Positions 54,067-63,173 of a DNA stretch of 64,000 bases are shown in pieces. The DNA is from Calidithermus chliarophilus DSM 9957 (GTDB taxonomy: Bacteria > Deinococcota > Deinococci > Deinococcales > Thermaceae). The stretch is from NCBI RefSeq assembly GCF_000430045.1, contig NZ_KE387023.1, positions 2,588,929-2,652,928 on the forward strand, given 5' to 3'. How positions within the stretch are numbered: the first letter of the stretch is position 1; the number at the start of each line of letters is the position of its first letter. The notes under the pieces were generated by a model. The model was not told the DNA's origin and did not search any database. It worked only from the letters and a program-made list of their open reading frames with translations. Made by a program: the position numbers and the translations under genes.

Positions 54067-55944
54067 TCACGGCAGCCGCTCGGGGACGTGCTCGAGCCGC
54101 TCGCGGCTTAGAAACAGCAGGGTGCCCTGGTGTGGGGGGAGTTCAAGCGTCAGCTCCTCGAGGGGTCTCTGTCCTGGGGGGCCTTTGGCCGGGTCGAGGG
54201 CGAAAAGGGGGGGCTCGAGGCCGAGGTCGGCCAGGGGGTAGCGCCGGGGGGCGGGCTCGTCGGTGGGGTTGAAGAGGAAGACGGCTGCTCCGTGGGCCGG
54301 GTTGCCGCGCACCTGCACGAGCACCGGGTCGCCGGTGCCGAGCAGGGGGAAGCGGCAGCCGCCGGGGGCGGCCTCCAGGCACTGCCGCCACAGCTCGAGG
54401 CGGGCGGGGGAGAGCTCGTCGAGGGCGTCGCTGGTGAGCATGACCCCGCCCATCATCGCGGCGAAGCGGGTCAGGGATTCCTGCTCGAGGGGGCTCAGGT
54501 GGTGGAAGCGCTCGCGCAGCAGCACGCAGTCGGGGTCGGCCTCCCACAGCAGGTGGTTGCCGAAGTTGCGCAGCGCCAGCCCGTGCAGCCGCTCGCGGGC
54601 GTCGGACGGCCACTCGGCCCCCACGTCCCGCCCGGTGCGGATGCCGTCCACGAGCCCCACCGAGGGCCATAGGGGAGCGCCGCAGCCCACCCACAGCGCC
54701 TCCCCGATCTCCTGGCGGATCATCCGGGCCACCGTGCGCCAGATCTCGACGCGGGTGAGGCCGGGGGTGTGGTGGAGGGCGCGGTCGGGGCCGTGTTCCA
54801 TGCCGAAGAACATGAAGTCGGTCTTGAAGTAGGCGCAGCCCCACTCCCGCCGCCAGGTGCGCAAGACCCGGCGCAGGTGCTCGAGCGCCTCGGGGTGGGT
54901 GGCGTCGAGGACGTAATACTCCTCGCTGCGCTTGTGCCAGCGGAACTCGCCGTAAAAGCGCATCTGCACCAGCGGGCCGCCGGTCTGCCGGTCGCGCACC
55001 ACCCAATCCGGGTGAAGGCGGTAGAGGCGGCTGCGGTTGCCCACCACGAAGGGCGCGATCCACAGGCCCGGGACGAAGCCGGCGGCCCGGACGTCGTCGA
55101 GCAGGGGCTTCATCCCGCGGGGGAACTGCGGCCTGACCTCGAGCCAGTCGCCCATCTCGGGGGTGAAGCCGTCGTCGATCTGGAAGACCCGCATGGGCAG
55201 CCCTTCGCGCCGGGCCACTTCCCCCACGCCCCGCAGGTGCTCGAGCAGGTTCTCCTCGCTGATCGAGCCGTAGAGGTTGTACCACGAGCACCAGCCGGTG
55301 ATGGGCTCAGGGGGGCGGCGCGGGGGCGGGTCGGCGGCCTGGGCAACGGCCCGGGCCCACTCCCGCAGCGCCGCCTCGACCCCGGCGTGGGCGAAGGCCA
55401 GCAGGGTCTCCGAAGCGCAGCGCCCGCCGGGGCCAGGGGCCTTGCGGTCCCAGAGGGTCTCGACGGTCAGGCCGTCCGGGGCCAGCGTGAAGCGGTGCTG
55501 GAAGCGGTCGTGCCGCTCGAAACCCAGCACCGCGCTGCCCGGGCCTTCGCGGGGGAGCAACTGGGTCAGGGCGTAGCCGGTGCGGGGTTGGGGGATGGCC
55601 TCGAGGTCTACGTACTCCGCCCCGTCCCAACTGTGGTAGCCCTGGCGCAGGGCGGCCCGCACCCCCTCCAGCCGCGCGAAGTGCAGCCCGAAGCTGTCGA
55701 GGACGAGATCGGCGGGGGAGTCCTCGAGCCGGTAGCTCACCCGGCAGCGGTCGCCCTCTACCCGCGCCTCCAGGCCGAAGCGGCCCTCGGGGAGGGCGTA
55801 CTCGAGGCTCAGCCCGTGCGCATCCTCCCGGACGTGCGTGGGCTCGGCGCGGTGCGTCGTCCCGTTCACCACCGGGTAGCACCGGCGCAGCGCGACGCGG
55901 GACGAACGCAGGCTCAGGGCGTGGTCCTCGAGCAGCGGCCTCAT
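54067..55944 (-). CDS. alpha-galactosidase-like glycoside hydrolase, family GH36/GH-D clan
   Basis: 625 residues. An N-terminal beta-sandwich (to about 210) precedes a TIM barrel starting PEPITGWCSWYNLYGSISE. The nucleophile is Asp 376 in YFKTDFMFFG and the acid/base Asp 440 in GIRTGRDVG; FQIDDGF is strand 1. The C-terminal beta domain completes the family layout. No signal peptide, so intracellular. It overlaps the oxidoreductase gene by 4 bp (ATGA). Substrate is probably an alpha-galactoside brought in by a neighbouring importer. Confidence 0.88.
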   Translation of the reverse strand: MRPLLEDHALSLRSSRVALRRCYPVVNGTTHRAEPTHVREDAHGLSLEYALPEGRFGLEARVEGDRCRVSYRLEDSPADLVLDSFGLHFARLEGVRAALRQGYHSWDGAEYVDLEAIPQPRTGYALTQLLPREGPGSAVLGFERHDRFQHRFTLAPDGLTVETLWDRKAPGPGGRCASETLLAFAHAGVEAALREWARAVAQAADPPPRRPPEPITGWCSWYNLYGSISEENLLEHLRGVGEVARREGLPMRVFQIDDGFTPEMGDWLEVRPQFPRGMKPLLDDVRAAGFVPGLWIAPFVVGNRSRLYRLHPDWVVRDRQTGGPLVQMRFYGEFRWHKRSEEYYVLDATHPEALEHLRRVLRTWRREWGCAYFKTDFMFFGMEHGPDRALHHTPGLTRVEIWRTVARMIRQEIGEALWVGCGAPLWPSVGLVDGIRTGRDVGAEWPSDARERLHGLALRNFGNHLLWEADPDCVLLRERFHHLSPLEQESLTRFAAMMGGVMLTSDALDELSPARLELWRQCLEAAPGGCRFPLLGTGDPVLVQVRGNPAHGAAVFLFNPTDEPAPRRYPLADLGLEPPLFALDPAKGPPGQRPLEELTLELPPHQGTLLFLSRERLEHVPERLP

Positions 55945-56930
55945 CGCAGCCGCACCTCCTGCCCGGTCTCGGCGGACTGGCGGGCGGCCAGGGCGAACTC
56001 GAGCGACTTCGCGCCCTCCCGGATGGGCGTGCGGGCGGGGCGGTCGTCGCGGATGGCCCGGATGAGGTCGTGCATCTGGGCCAGGAAGAGGTCGCGGGCC
56101 GACCCGACCTCGAGGGGGGGTTGCTCGGGGCCGGTAGTGAAGTGGAAGGTGGCGCGGTTGGGGTCGGTGAAGTCGGCGGTGAGCTTCTGCGCGACCAGAC
56201 GGAAGTCCTTGATCCAGCGGCCCGGGATGGCCCCGTTGGTGGCGTAGACCACGCCCAGCGCGCCCCCCTCGAAGGCGGCGACGGTGGCGCTCACGTCCTC
56301 GGCGGTGTAGCCGGGGGTGTCGCGGTGGAAGAGGTTGGCGGCCTTGGCGTAGACCGTCACGGGGTCGCCCAGCAGGTAGCGCAGCAGGTCGAAGAGGTGG
56401 ATCACCTGCTCGACCATCTGCCCCCCCGAGCGGGCCCGGTCGCGCCACCAGGGGGCGTGCAGGGCGTTGCAGAAGTAGCGGGCGCTGACGAGCCCGACGG
56501 GGCCGGTGTCCAGGCTTTGCAGGCGCTCGAGCGCCTCCCCGAAGCGGTACATGAAGCCCACCTGGGTCTTGATGCCCGCCTGCTCGGCGGCCTCCACCAT
56601 GCGCCAGGCCAGGGGGAGCTCGAGGGCGATGGGCTTCTCGATGAGCAGGTGGACCCCGCGCCGTGCGGCCTGCTCCACCTCGTCGGAGTGGCCGTAGGGC
56701 GGCAGGGCGACGATCAGGAGGTCGAGGCCGGCGTGCTCGAGCAGGGCGTGGTGGTCGGCGAAGACGGCGGCCTTGCCGTCGGTGAACTCCGCGGCGAGGG
56801 CCTGGGCCTTGTGGAGGTTGCGGTCGCAGAAGGCGACGAGCCGGGCTTCGTCCTGCAGCTCGAGCAGCACCCGCGCGTGGGCGCGGGCGATGCCGCCGCA
56901 GCCGAGGATGCCGACACGAAGGCGCTTCAT
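55941..56930 (-). CDS. Gfo/Idh/MocA-family oxidoreductase
   Basis: 329 residues. Rossmann motif GILGCGGIARAHA at the N terminus, EKPIALELPLAW with the catalytic Lys, and a C-terminal alpha/beta domain with GGQMVEQVIHLFDLLRYLLG. NAD(P)-dependent sugar or sugar-acid dehydrogenase; substrate unknown. Overlaps both neighbours by 4 bp, so it works with the MDR dehydrogenase and the GH36 enzyme. Confidence 0.9.
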   Translation of the reverse strand: MKRLRVGILGCGGIARAHARVLLELQDEARLVAFCDRNLHKAQALAAEFTDGKAAVFADHHALLEHAGLDLLIVALPPYGHSDEVEQAARRGVHLLIEKPIALELPLAWRMVEAAEQAGIKTQVGFMYRFGEALERLQSLDTGPVGLVSARYFCNALHAPWWRDRARSGGQMVEQVIHLFDLLRYLLGDPVTVYAKAANLFHRDTPGYTAEDVSATVAAFEGGALGVVYATNGAIPGRWIKDFRLVAQKLTADFTDPNRATFHFTTGPEQPPLEVGSARDLFLAQMHDLIRAIRDDRPARTPIREGAKSLEFALAARQSAETGQEVRLR

Positions 56931-57973
56931 GGTTGTGGGAACTCCAGCACGGCCTGCACCACCTGCTCGGGGGTCTGGTCGAGGGCTTCGAAGAGCGCAG
57001 CGGCCTCCTCGAAGGGCCGGACGTGGGTGACGAGGGGGCGCAGGTCGAGCACGCCCTCGTGCTGGAGCCGGATGGCGGTCTGGGCCTGGCGCACGTCGTC
57101 CCAGCGGTACTTGAGCTCGGGGTCGGGGCCGGAGATCTGCGAGCAGACGAGGTTGATGCGGTTGTGATGGAACTCCTCGCCCAGCCGCAGGCCCTGGGCC
57201 TCGCCCTGGAAGAAGCCCATCGCCACCACCCGCGCCGAGTAGGCCGCCGCCCGGATGGCCTCGTTCAGGGCCTGGGTCGAGCCCGTGACCTCGAGGCACA
57301 CGTCGGCCCCGCGCCCGCCGGTGAGGTCCTTGACGGCCTCGGCCACCTTGACGGCGCGGGCGTCGAGGGTGACGGGGGTGCCCAGCCTCCGGGCGAGCTC
57401 GAGGCGCGCCGGGTGCAGGTCCACCCCGATCACCAAAGCCCCCGAAGCCCGGGCCATCTGCGCCACGATCTGGCCCAGCGCCCCCAGCCCGAACACCGCC
57501 ACCGTCTCGCCCAGCCGGATGCGCGCGTCGTGGACGCCGTTGAGCGCGATGGAGCCGATGCGCGAGAAGATGCCCAGCAAGGGGTCGAGGCCCTCGGGAA
57601 GCTGCCGGGGCCGCAGGTAGGCCGCGCTCAGTACGGCGTGGGTGGTGTGGTTCCACACCCCGAATACCCGCGTCCCGGGGGGCAGGTCGCCGGCGGCGGA
57701 GCCCGCCTCCACCACCTCGCCCACCTCCTCGTAGCCCCACCCGCGCAGGGGATAGGGCGTGCTGGGGGCGGCGTCGGCGAGGAAAAGCCGCCGCTTGGGG
57801 TCCCAGCGCTTGTGGACGTAGGGGTTGGTGCCGCGGTACGCAGTGAGTTCGGTCCCCGCGCTGATCCCGGAGTAGAGCGTGCGCACCCGCACCTCCTCCG
57901 GCCCCAGGGGCGGGTCGTCGTAGTCCTCGAAGCCGATCTGGCGGGGGGCGGTGAAGATCAGTCGTCGTGCCAC
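56927..57973 (-). CDS. medium-chain dehydrogenase/reductase, zinc-independent-looking
   Basis: 348 residues. MDR fold with the N-terminal barrel segment TLYSGISAGTEL, where zinc alcohol dehydrogenases have Cys and His ligands, and the nucleotide motif VFGLGALGQIVAQMA. The missing Cys suggests no catalytic zinc. Often paired with Gfo/Idh proteins in sugar oxidation. First gene of the three-gene overlapping unit MDR-Gfo/Idh-GH36; preceded by a heptamer block. Confidence 0.87.
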   Translation of the reverse strand: MARRLIFTAPRQIGFEDYDDPPLGPEEVRVRTLYSGISAGTELTAYRGTNPYVHKRWDPKRRLFLADAAPSTPYPLRGWGYEEVGEVVEAGSAAGDLPPGTRVFGVWNHTTHAVLSAAYLRPRQLPEGLDPLLGIFSRIGSIALNGVHDARIRLGETVAVFGLGALGQIVAQMARASGALVIGVDLHPARLELARRLGTPVTLDARAVKVAEAVKDLTGGRGADVCLEVTGSTQALNEAIRAAAYSARVVAMGFFQGEAQGLRLGEEFHHNRINLVCSQISGPDPELKYRWDDVRQAQTAIRLQHEGVLDLRPLVTHVRPFEEAAALFEALDQTPEQVVQAVLEFPQP

Positions 57974-57984
57974 GGGAGTCCTTT

Positions 57985-58082
57985 CAGTCGAGAAATGTCG
58001 ATAGTCGATAGCCCATAGCCCCTCGCGTTTAGCGTCTTGCGTCTTGCGTTTTGCGTTCGGCGTTCGGCGTTCGGCGTACGGC
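57985..58082. repeat. heptamer-repeat block
   Basis: GATAGTC/GATAGCC units in forward direction followed by CGTCTTG, CGTTTTG and GGCGTTC units in reverse; a mixed-orientation block. Confidence 0.75.
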
Positions 58083-59765
58083 CTACTCGTCCACCACCCA
58101 GGCCGCCTGGTAGGGCCGGAGGATGCCCGTGAACCACTTCCCGCTGACGAGGTCGCGGCCCACCCGGCTGACCACCTGCGAGCGGGACGTGACGTTGATG
58201 TAGCAGCCCACGCTCTGCTCGCCGCCGCCGCGCACGATGCGCAGCACCTCCTTGGAGGGCAGGACCTGCTGGGGGGCGTTGGGGTGGAAGGCGGGGTGGG
58301 AGGCGCGCACGCGCAGGAGGTGGGTGTAGGCCGCCAGCACCTTCGAGGCCCTCGAGCCGGGGTCGCTGAGCAGGTCGCCGAGCTCGGCCTGGGTGAACTT
58401 GTGCCGGTTGAGCCGCCGGTTGATGCCGCTGGCCTCGAGCGCTTCGTGGTCGGAGGGGGAGCCCAGGAGGCTGTGGACGTAGACGCCGGGCACCCCTTGC
58501 AGGCTGAGCAGCACGGCGTTGGCGGCCATGAAGCGGGCGATCTGCAGGCTTTCGGGCTCGGGCTCCTCGAGGTAGGGGTGGTTGAGGGCGTCGAAAAGCG
58601 TCAGGCACAGCTCGTAGGGCACCGGGCCGTCGGGGGTGTCCTTGTAGTTGACCCGGCCGCCGTGGTCGAGGGCCATCTGCATCAGGGCCGCGATCTCGAC
58701 GGGCTCGAGGATGCCGCCCGCGGGCACCACGCCCAGCCCGTCGTGCGAGGCGAGGAAGTTGAAGAAGGTGGTGTGGGGGGAAGGGGGCTCGAGGGCGGCG
58801 GCCCACTGCGCGAGCTTGGTGGCGTCGCCGGTGCGGAAGGTGTGCAGCACCAGCGGCGGCAGCGGGAACTGGTAGACCATCTGCGCCTCGTCCTGCCCGT
58901 CGCCGAAGTAGGCGACGTTGTCGCGGTGCGGCACGTTGGTCTCGGTGACGAGCAGCACCCAGGGGGCCACCGCGTCGAGCACCAGGCGCAGCAGCTTGAC
59001 GATGCGGTGCGCGCCCTCAAGGTGCATGCAGGAGGTGCCGATCTCCTTCCAGATGAAGCCCACCGCGTCGAGCCGGATGAGCTGCGCCCCGTGGCGCACG
59101 TAGTGCAGCAGGGCCGAGACGACCTCGAGCAGCACCTCGGGGTTGGCGTAGTTGAGGTCGATCTGGTCGGGGGAGAAGGTCGTCCAGACCAGCTTCTCGC
59201 CGCTGGGGGTCTGGAAGGGGGTGAGCAGGGGCAGGGCGCGGGGCCGGAACACCGCGCTGAGGTCGGTGCCGGGCGGGGCGGTGATGAAGTAGTCGCGGTA
59301 CTTGGGGTCGTCCTGCAAGAAGCCCTGGAACCAGGGGCTCGAGGCCGAGACGTGGTTGCACACCAGGTCCACCATCAGCCGGAAGTCCTTCCCGATGGCC
59401 TCCACGTCCGACCAGTCCCCCCACCCCGGCTCGACGGCCTTGAAGTCCACCACGCTAAAGCCGTCGTCGGAGGTGGAGGGGTAGAAGGGCAGGATGTGCA
59501 CCCCGGAGAACGCCCCCTGCAAGTTCTCGAGCAAGAAACCGTGCAGGGTCCGCAGGGGCGGCTCGCCCTCCGCGTGGATCTGGTCGCCGTAGGTGATGAG
59601 GACGGCGTCCTTCTCGCTCCAGCGCCCGGGGCCCGGGCCGGCCTCCGCCTTGGGGAAAGCCTCGAGCAGGTTCTGCAGCCGCTCGAGCACGCTCCAGGCC
59701 TGAGGGGGGTAGAGGAACTCGAGGTGCTCCAACATCCGGTGGGCAATCTCGGAAGGAATCGGCAT
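58083..59765 (-). CDS. GH13 subfamily 18 sucrose/glucosylglycerate phosphorylase
   Basis: 560 residues. TIM-barrel phosphorylase: LITYGDQIH near the start, HILPFYPSTSDDGFSVVD, nucleophile Asp 233 in LIRLDAVGF, acid/base Glu 275 in LLVTETNVPH and Asp 342 in ASHDGLG. GH13_18 members split sucrose or glucosylglycerate with phosphate to give glucose 1-phosphate; a glucosylglycerate phosphorylase is described from Meiothermus silvanus, and the GH63 neighbour favours that substrate here. ATG 59765 is preferred to an upstream ATG that lies before an AT-rich promoter-like stretch. Confidence 0.85.
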   Translation of the reverse strand: MPIPSEIAHRMLEHLEFLYPPQAWSVLERLQNLLEAFPKAEAGPGPGRWSEKDAVLITYGDQIHAEGEPPLRTLHGFLLENLQGAFSGVHILPFYPSTSDDGFSVVDFKAVEPGWGDWSDVEAIGKDFRLMVDLVCNHVSASSPWFQGFLQDDPKYRDYFITAPPGTDLSAVFRPRALPLLTPFQTPSGEKLVWTTFSPDQIDLNYANPEVLLEVVSALLHYVRHGAQLIRLDAVGFIWKEIGTSCMHLEGAHRIVKLLRLVLDAVAPWVLLVTETNVPHRDNVAYFGDGQDEAQMVYQFPLPPLVLHTFRTGDATKLAQWAAALEPPSPHTTFFNFLASHDGLGVVPAGGILEPVEIAALMQMALDHGGRVNYKDTPDGPVPYELCLTLFDALNHPYLEEPEPESLQIARFMAANAVLLSLQGVPGVYVHSLLGSPSDHEALEASGINRRLNRHKFTQAELGDLLSDPGSRASKVLAAYTHLLRVRASHPAFHPNAPQQVLPSKEVLRIVRGGGEQSVGCYINVTSRSQVVSRVGRDLVSGKWFTGILRPYQAAWVVDE

Positions 59766-59796
59766 TGTTAGTACAAAGATATTACCGGGAGGCATT

Positions 59797-59886
59797 AGCG
59801 ATCAGCCGTCAGCGGTCAGCCGTCAGCCGCCGGCGTCGAGGGCCAAGGGGTCTGGCGTCTTGCGTCTTGCGTTTGGCGTTTAGCCA
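59797..59886 (-). repeat. heptamer-repeat block, reversed
   Basis: CAGCCGT/CAGCGGT units (reverse of CTGACGG), then GGCCAAGG, CGTCTTG and GGCGTTT units; overlaps the last codons of the GH63 gene. Confidence 0.7.
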
Positions 59887-61163
59887 TCAGCACCCTCCGC
59901 CGCCCAGTCCAGCCACGTCGCCGCCGTCCAGGAGAAATTCCCCCCGCCCAGCCCGGCGCCGCTCACGGGGTGGTAGTACTCGCTGAAGCCCGAGACTTCG
60001 GCCAGATCGCGGGTGTCCTGGCGCAGGCGCTCGGCGAGGGCGAGGTGGCCGTACTCGCGGAAGCCGGTGGCGACGAGGCGGTTGACCACCGCCCACACCG
60101 GGCCGCGCCAGTAGCGCTGGGGCTCGAACTTGGGGTGGGTGGGGTCGGTGCTGGGCACCAGGTAGCGCACCTGGCGGCCCCAGGCCTCGAGGGTACGGGC
60201 CAGCCGCTCGGCCCGCTCTGGGCTGGCGGTCCCCGCGTACAGCGGCAGGAAGGAGGCGTTGGTGCCGACGCGGATGGGCGCGTCCTGCACGAGGTCGTAG
60301 TTGTAGTAGAGCCCGCTCTCCTCGTCCCACAGGCCCTCGATGGCGGGTCCGCTGGTCCGGAGCCAGCCCTCGATCTCGGCCTCGTCGCCAAAGCCGAAGC
60401 GCTGCGAGAGCCACAGCAGGTCGCGGTTGGCGCGGTGCAGCACGCAGTCGATGAGCAGGCTGACCACGCGGAAGGGGCACTCGCGGTGCAGGCGCAGTTG
60501 GTCGAAGCCGGCGCGCTTGTAGACCTCGAGCAGCGAGAGAAAGCGGTCGTACTCGGCCTTGTGCGGGCGCTGGCTGGGGTCTACGTGGCTGGTGTCGCGG
60601 CGGGTGTAGGGCGGGAGGTCGGGGTCCACCGGGACACGGGCTAAGGCCTCGTCCCAGGCCGGGCTGTTGTCGGCGCCGGTCTCCCAGGGGTGGAGGGTGG
60701 TCATGAGGCCGGTGTTCTGGGGGTCGCGCTCGCGCTTGAACCAGCGGTGGTAGGCCAGGATCTTGGGGTACAGCGCCCGGGCCTTTTCCTCGGCACGGGC
60801 CTGGTCCTGGGCCCGCTCGAGCATCCAGCGCACGAAGGTCGCCAACACCGGCGGCTGGGTGATGCCCGAGGTGGGCGGGGTGTGGGGGGCTCCCCAGCGG
60901 TCGGGGCCGGGGAAATAGCTGGCCTCGGGGCGGTGGAAGACGATGTGCGGCAGCATCCCGCCGGGCCACTGGCCCCCGAAGAGCAGCTCGAGCTCCTGCC
61001 AGGCCCGCGCCTCGTCGAACCTCATCCAGCCCAGCGCGGTAAAGCCCGCGTCCCACAGCCACTGGAAGGGGTAGAGCCCGGCCGTGGGCACGGTGAAGCC
61101 GCCCCGGTCGTTGGCCCTGAGGATGCGGATGGCTTCCTGATCCAGCGATTCACGAGTCTGCAT
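59880..61163 (-). CDS. GH63 mannosylglycerate/glucosylglycerate hydrolase
   Basis: 427 residues. (alpha/alpha)6-barrel with the family segments FQWLWDAGFTALGW near the N terminus, the GGMLPHIVF loop, HPWETGADNSPAWD in the middle and the closing EYYHPVSGAGLGGGNFSWTAATWL, matching the short GH63 enzymes of Thermus and Rubrobacter that cleave mannosylglycerate or glucosylglycerate. GCGAGGTAGCC precedes the ATG, 2 bp after the ABC ATPase gene. With the GH13_18 enzyme it provides hydrolysis and phosphorolysis of the same compatible solute. Confidence 0.87.
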   Translation of the reverse strand: MQTRESLDQEAIRILRANDRGGFTVPTAGLYPFQWLWDAGFTALGWMRFDEARAWQELELLFGGQWPGGMLPHIVFHRPEASYFPGPDRWGAPHTPPTSGITQPPVLATFVRWMLERAQDQARAEEKARALYPKILAYHRWFKRERDPQNTGLMTTLHPWETGADNSPAWDEALARVPVDPDLPPYTRRDTSHVDPSQRPHKAEYDRFLSLLEVYKRAGFDQLRLHRECPFRVVSLLIDCVLHRANRDLLWLSQRFGFGDEAEIEGWLRTSGPAIEGLWDEESGLYYNYDLVQDAPIRVGTNASFLPLYAGTASPERAERLARTLEAWGRQVRYLVPSTDPTHPKFEPQRYWRGPVWAVVNRLVATGFREYGHLALAERLRQDTRDLAEVSGFSEYYHPVSGAGLGGGNFSWTAATWLDWAAEGADG

Positions 61164-61165
61164 GG

Positions 61166-62230
61166 CTACCTCGCGTGGCCCAGCGCCTCCCCGCTTCCGG
61201 GGTCGTGCCAGCGCAGGCGGCCCGGCTGGGGCCTGAGCCACAGCGTCTGGCCCGGCCGGGTTTCGAAGTCGGGGGGCACCGTGACCTTGAGGTGCTGCCC
61301 CTCGTAGGCCAGGGTGAGCAGCAGGTGCGGCCCCAACGGCTCGACCACCAGCACCTCGGCGGGGAAGCTCTGCGGCTGGGGCTGAGGGTGGGCCTCGAGG
61401 TCCTCCGGGCGCACGCCCAGCAACACCTCGCGGCCCTGCGGCGCGGCGGGCAGGTCCAGCGCCAGGGTTTGGATCTTGGCCTGCGACCCTTCCACCGGGA
61501 GCCTGAGGAAGTTCATCGGCGGGCTGCCGATGAAGCCGCCCACGAACGTATCGGCGGGCTCCTGGTAGATCTTCATGGGCACGTCGTACTGCACCACGTT
61601 GCCCGTGCTCATCACCGCGATGCGGTCGGCCAGGCTCATGGCCTCCACCTGGTCGTGGGTCACGTAGAGCGTGGTGGTGCGGCTCTCGGCCAGCAGGCGC
61701 TTGAGCTCGGCCCGCATCTCCAGGCGCAGCAGCGCGTCGAGGTTGGAGAGGGGTTCGTCCATCAGCAGCACCTCGGGCTCGACGGCCAGAGCCCTTGCCA
61801 CCGCGACGCGCTGGCGCTGCCCGCCCGAGAGCTGCGCGGGGTAGCGCCCCAGCAGCCCCTCGATGTGCATGAGCGTGGCCGCCCGGTCCACCTGCGCCCT
61901 GACCCGCTCCGGCGAGGCCTTCTGCATCCTGAGCCCGAAGGCGATGTTCTCGAAGACGGTGAGGTGGGGAAAGACCGCGTAGTTCTGGAAGACCATCGCG
62001 ATCCTGCGCGAGCGCGGCGGCAGCGCCGTCACGTCACGCTCCCCGATGAACACGCGCCCCGTGTCGGCGTGCTCGAGCCCCGCGATGATCCGCAGCAGCG
62101 TGGTCTTGCCGCAGCCCGAGGGCCCCAGCAGCACCACGAACTCCTGGTCGCGCACCTCGAGCGAGACCCCGTTGAGGGCGCGCACCTTGCCGAAGAGCTT
62201 GATGATGTTTTCCACCCGGATTCCGGCCAT
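61166..62230 (-). CDS. sugar ABC transporter ATPase (MalK/UgpC type)
   Basis: 354 residues. Walker A GPSGCGKTT (36-44), signature LSGGQRQRV, Walker B VLLMDEPLSNLD, H-loop YVTHDQ, then the C-terminal OB-type regulatory domain (FIGSPPMNFL onward). AAGGAGG before the ATG. Separated from the permeases by a 142-bp repeat block and followed at once by the GH63 gene. It could also energise the ATPase-less importer at 50635. Confidence 0.93.
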   Translation of the reverse strand: MAGIRVENIIKLFGKVRALNGVSLEVRDQEFVVLLGPSGCGKTTLLRIIAGLEHADTGRVFIGERDVTALPPRSRRIAMVFQNYAVFPHLTVFENIAFGLRMQKASPERVRAQVDRAATLMHIEGLLGRYPAQLSGGQRQRVAVARALAVEPEVLLMDEPLSNLDALLRLEMRAELKRLLAESRTTTLYVTHDQVEAMSLADRIAVMSTGNVVQYDVPMKIYQEPADTFVGGFIGSPPMNFLRLPVEGSQAKIQTLALDLPAAPQGREVLLGVRPEDLEAHPQPQPQSFPAEVLVVEPLGPHLLLTLAYEGQHLKVTVPPDFETRPGQTLWLRPQPGRLRWHDPGSGEALGHAR

Positions 62231-62233
62231 AGA

Positions 62234-62372
62234 CCTCCTTAGGGTCGATAGTCGATGGTCGATGGTCGATAGCCGGACTCGGGTCGTACGTCCTACGTCG
62301 TACGCCTTGGCCCTCGACCCTCGACGCCACCAGCCACGAGCCTTCCAGCTTTCGCTGACCGCTGAAAGCTCC
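62234..62372 (+). repeat. composite heptamer-repeat block inside the ABC operon
   Basis: GATAGTC/GATGGTC units, the 24-nt GGGTCGTACGTCC-TACGTCGTACG module, a CCCTCGACC run, CCAC-type units and CTGACCG units, between permease and ATPase genes. Confidence 0.8.
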
Positions 62373-63173
62373 TCACCGGTTCGCGATCCCCCACAGCGTG
62401 AACAGGTAGCGCCGGATCACGAAGATGAACACCAGCGCGGGCACGATCAGGAAGAAGCCGCCGGCGAAGCGGAAGGGGAGGGGGGAGTCGTTGAGGGCGG
62501 TGAGGAGGAAGGCGGGGAGGGTGCGCTCGCGCAGGGTGAGCAAAGTAGCGGCGAAGACCTCGTTCCAGGAGATCACGAAGGCGAAGATGGCGGTCGCGGC
62601 CAGCCCGGGCAGAGCCAGGGGCAGCACCACCTTGAGGAAAGCCTGAACGCGGGTGCAGCCCAGCGTCCAGGCGGCCTCCTCGAGCTCCTTGGGGATGCCC
62701 AGGAAGAGGCTGCTGGTGACCAGCACCGCGAAGGGCAGGGCTAAGGCGGTGTGCACCAGGGCCACGCCCAGCGCGGTGTCGTAGAGGCCAAGGTTGATGA
62801 AGCGCACCGCCAGGGGGATCGCCAGGATCGCCAGGGGGAAGGCGCGGGTCATCAGGATCAGGACACGGTAGGCGTCGGCCCCGGCGAAGCGGTAGCGGGC
62901 CAGGGCGTACCCGGCGGGAGCGCCCAGCAGCACCGCCAGCACCAGCGTGAGGCCCGCCACCAGAAAGCTGTTGCGGATGGCCTTGCCCACCCCCTCGACC
63001 CCGAAGAAGAAGGAGATGGTCTCCAGCGAGAACTGCTGCGGCAGGATGCCCTTGGGCCAGGCGAACACCGAGGCCCGGTCGCTGAAGGCCAGGGTGGCGA
63101 TGAGGAAGATGGGCACCAGCACCCACAGCGCCAGCAGCACCGCGAGCGTGAGGTAGACGAGGCGCGCGTTCAT
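62373..63173 (-). CDS. sugar ABC transporter permease (MalG type)
   Basis: 266 residues, six membrane helices, EAA loop beginning EAAWTLGCTRVQ. ATG 63173 overlaps the stop of the preceding permease by 4 bp. Part of the importer with the ATPase at 61166. Confidence 0.92.
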   Translation of the reverse strand: MNARLVYLTLAVLLALWVLVPIFLIATLAFSDRASVFAWPKGILPQQFSLETISFFFGVEGVGKAIRNSFLVAGLTLVLAVLLGAPAGYALARYRFAGADAYRVLILMTRAFPLAILAIPLAVRFINLGLYDTALGVALVHTALALPFAVLVTSSLFLGIPKELEEAAWTLGCTRVQAFLKVVLPLALPGLAATAIFAFVISWNEVFAATLLTLRERTLPAFLLTALNDSPLPFRFAGGFFLIVPALVFIFVIRRYLFTLWGIANR

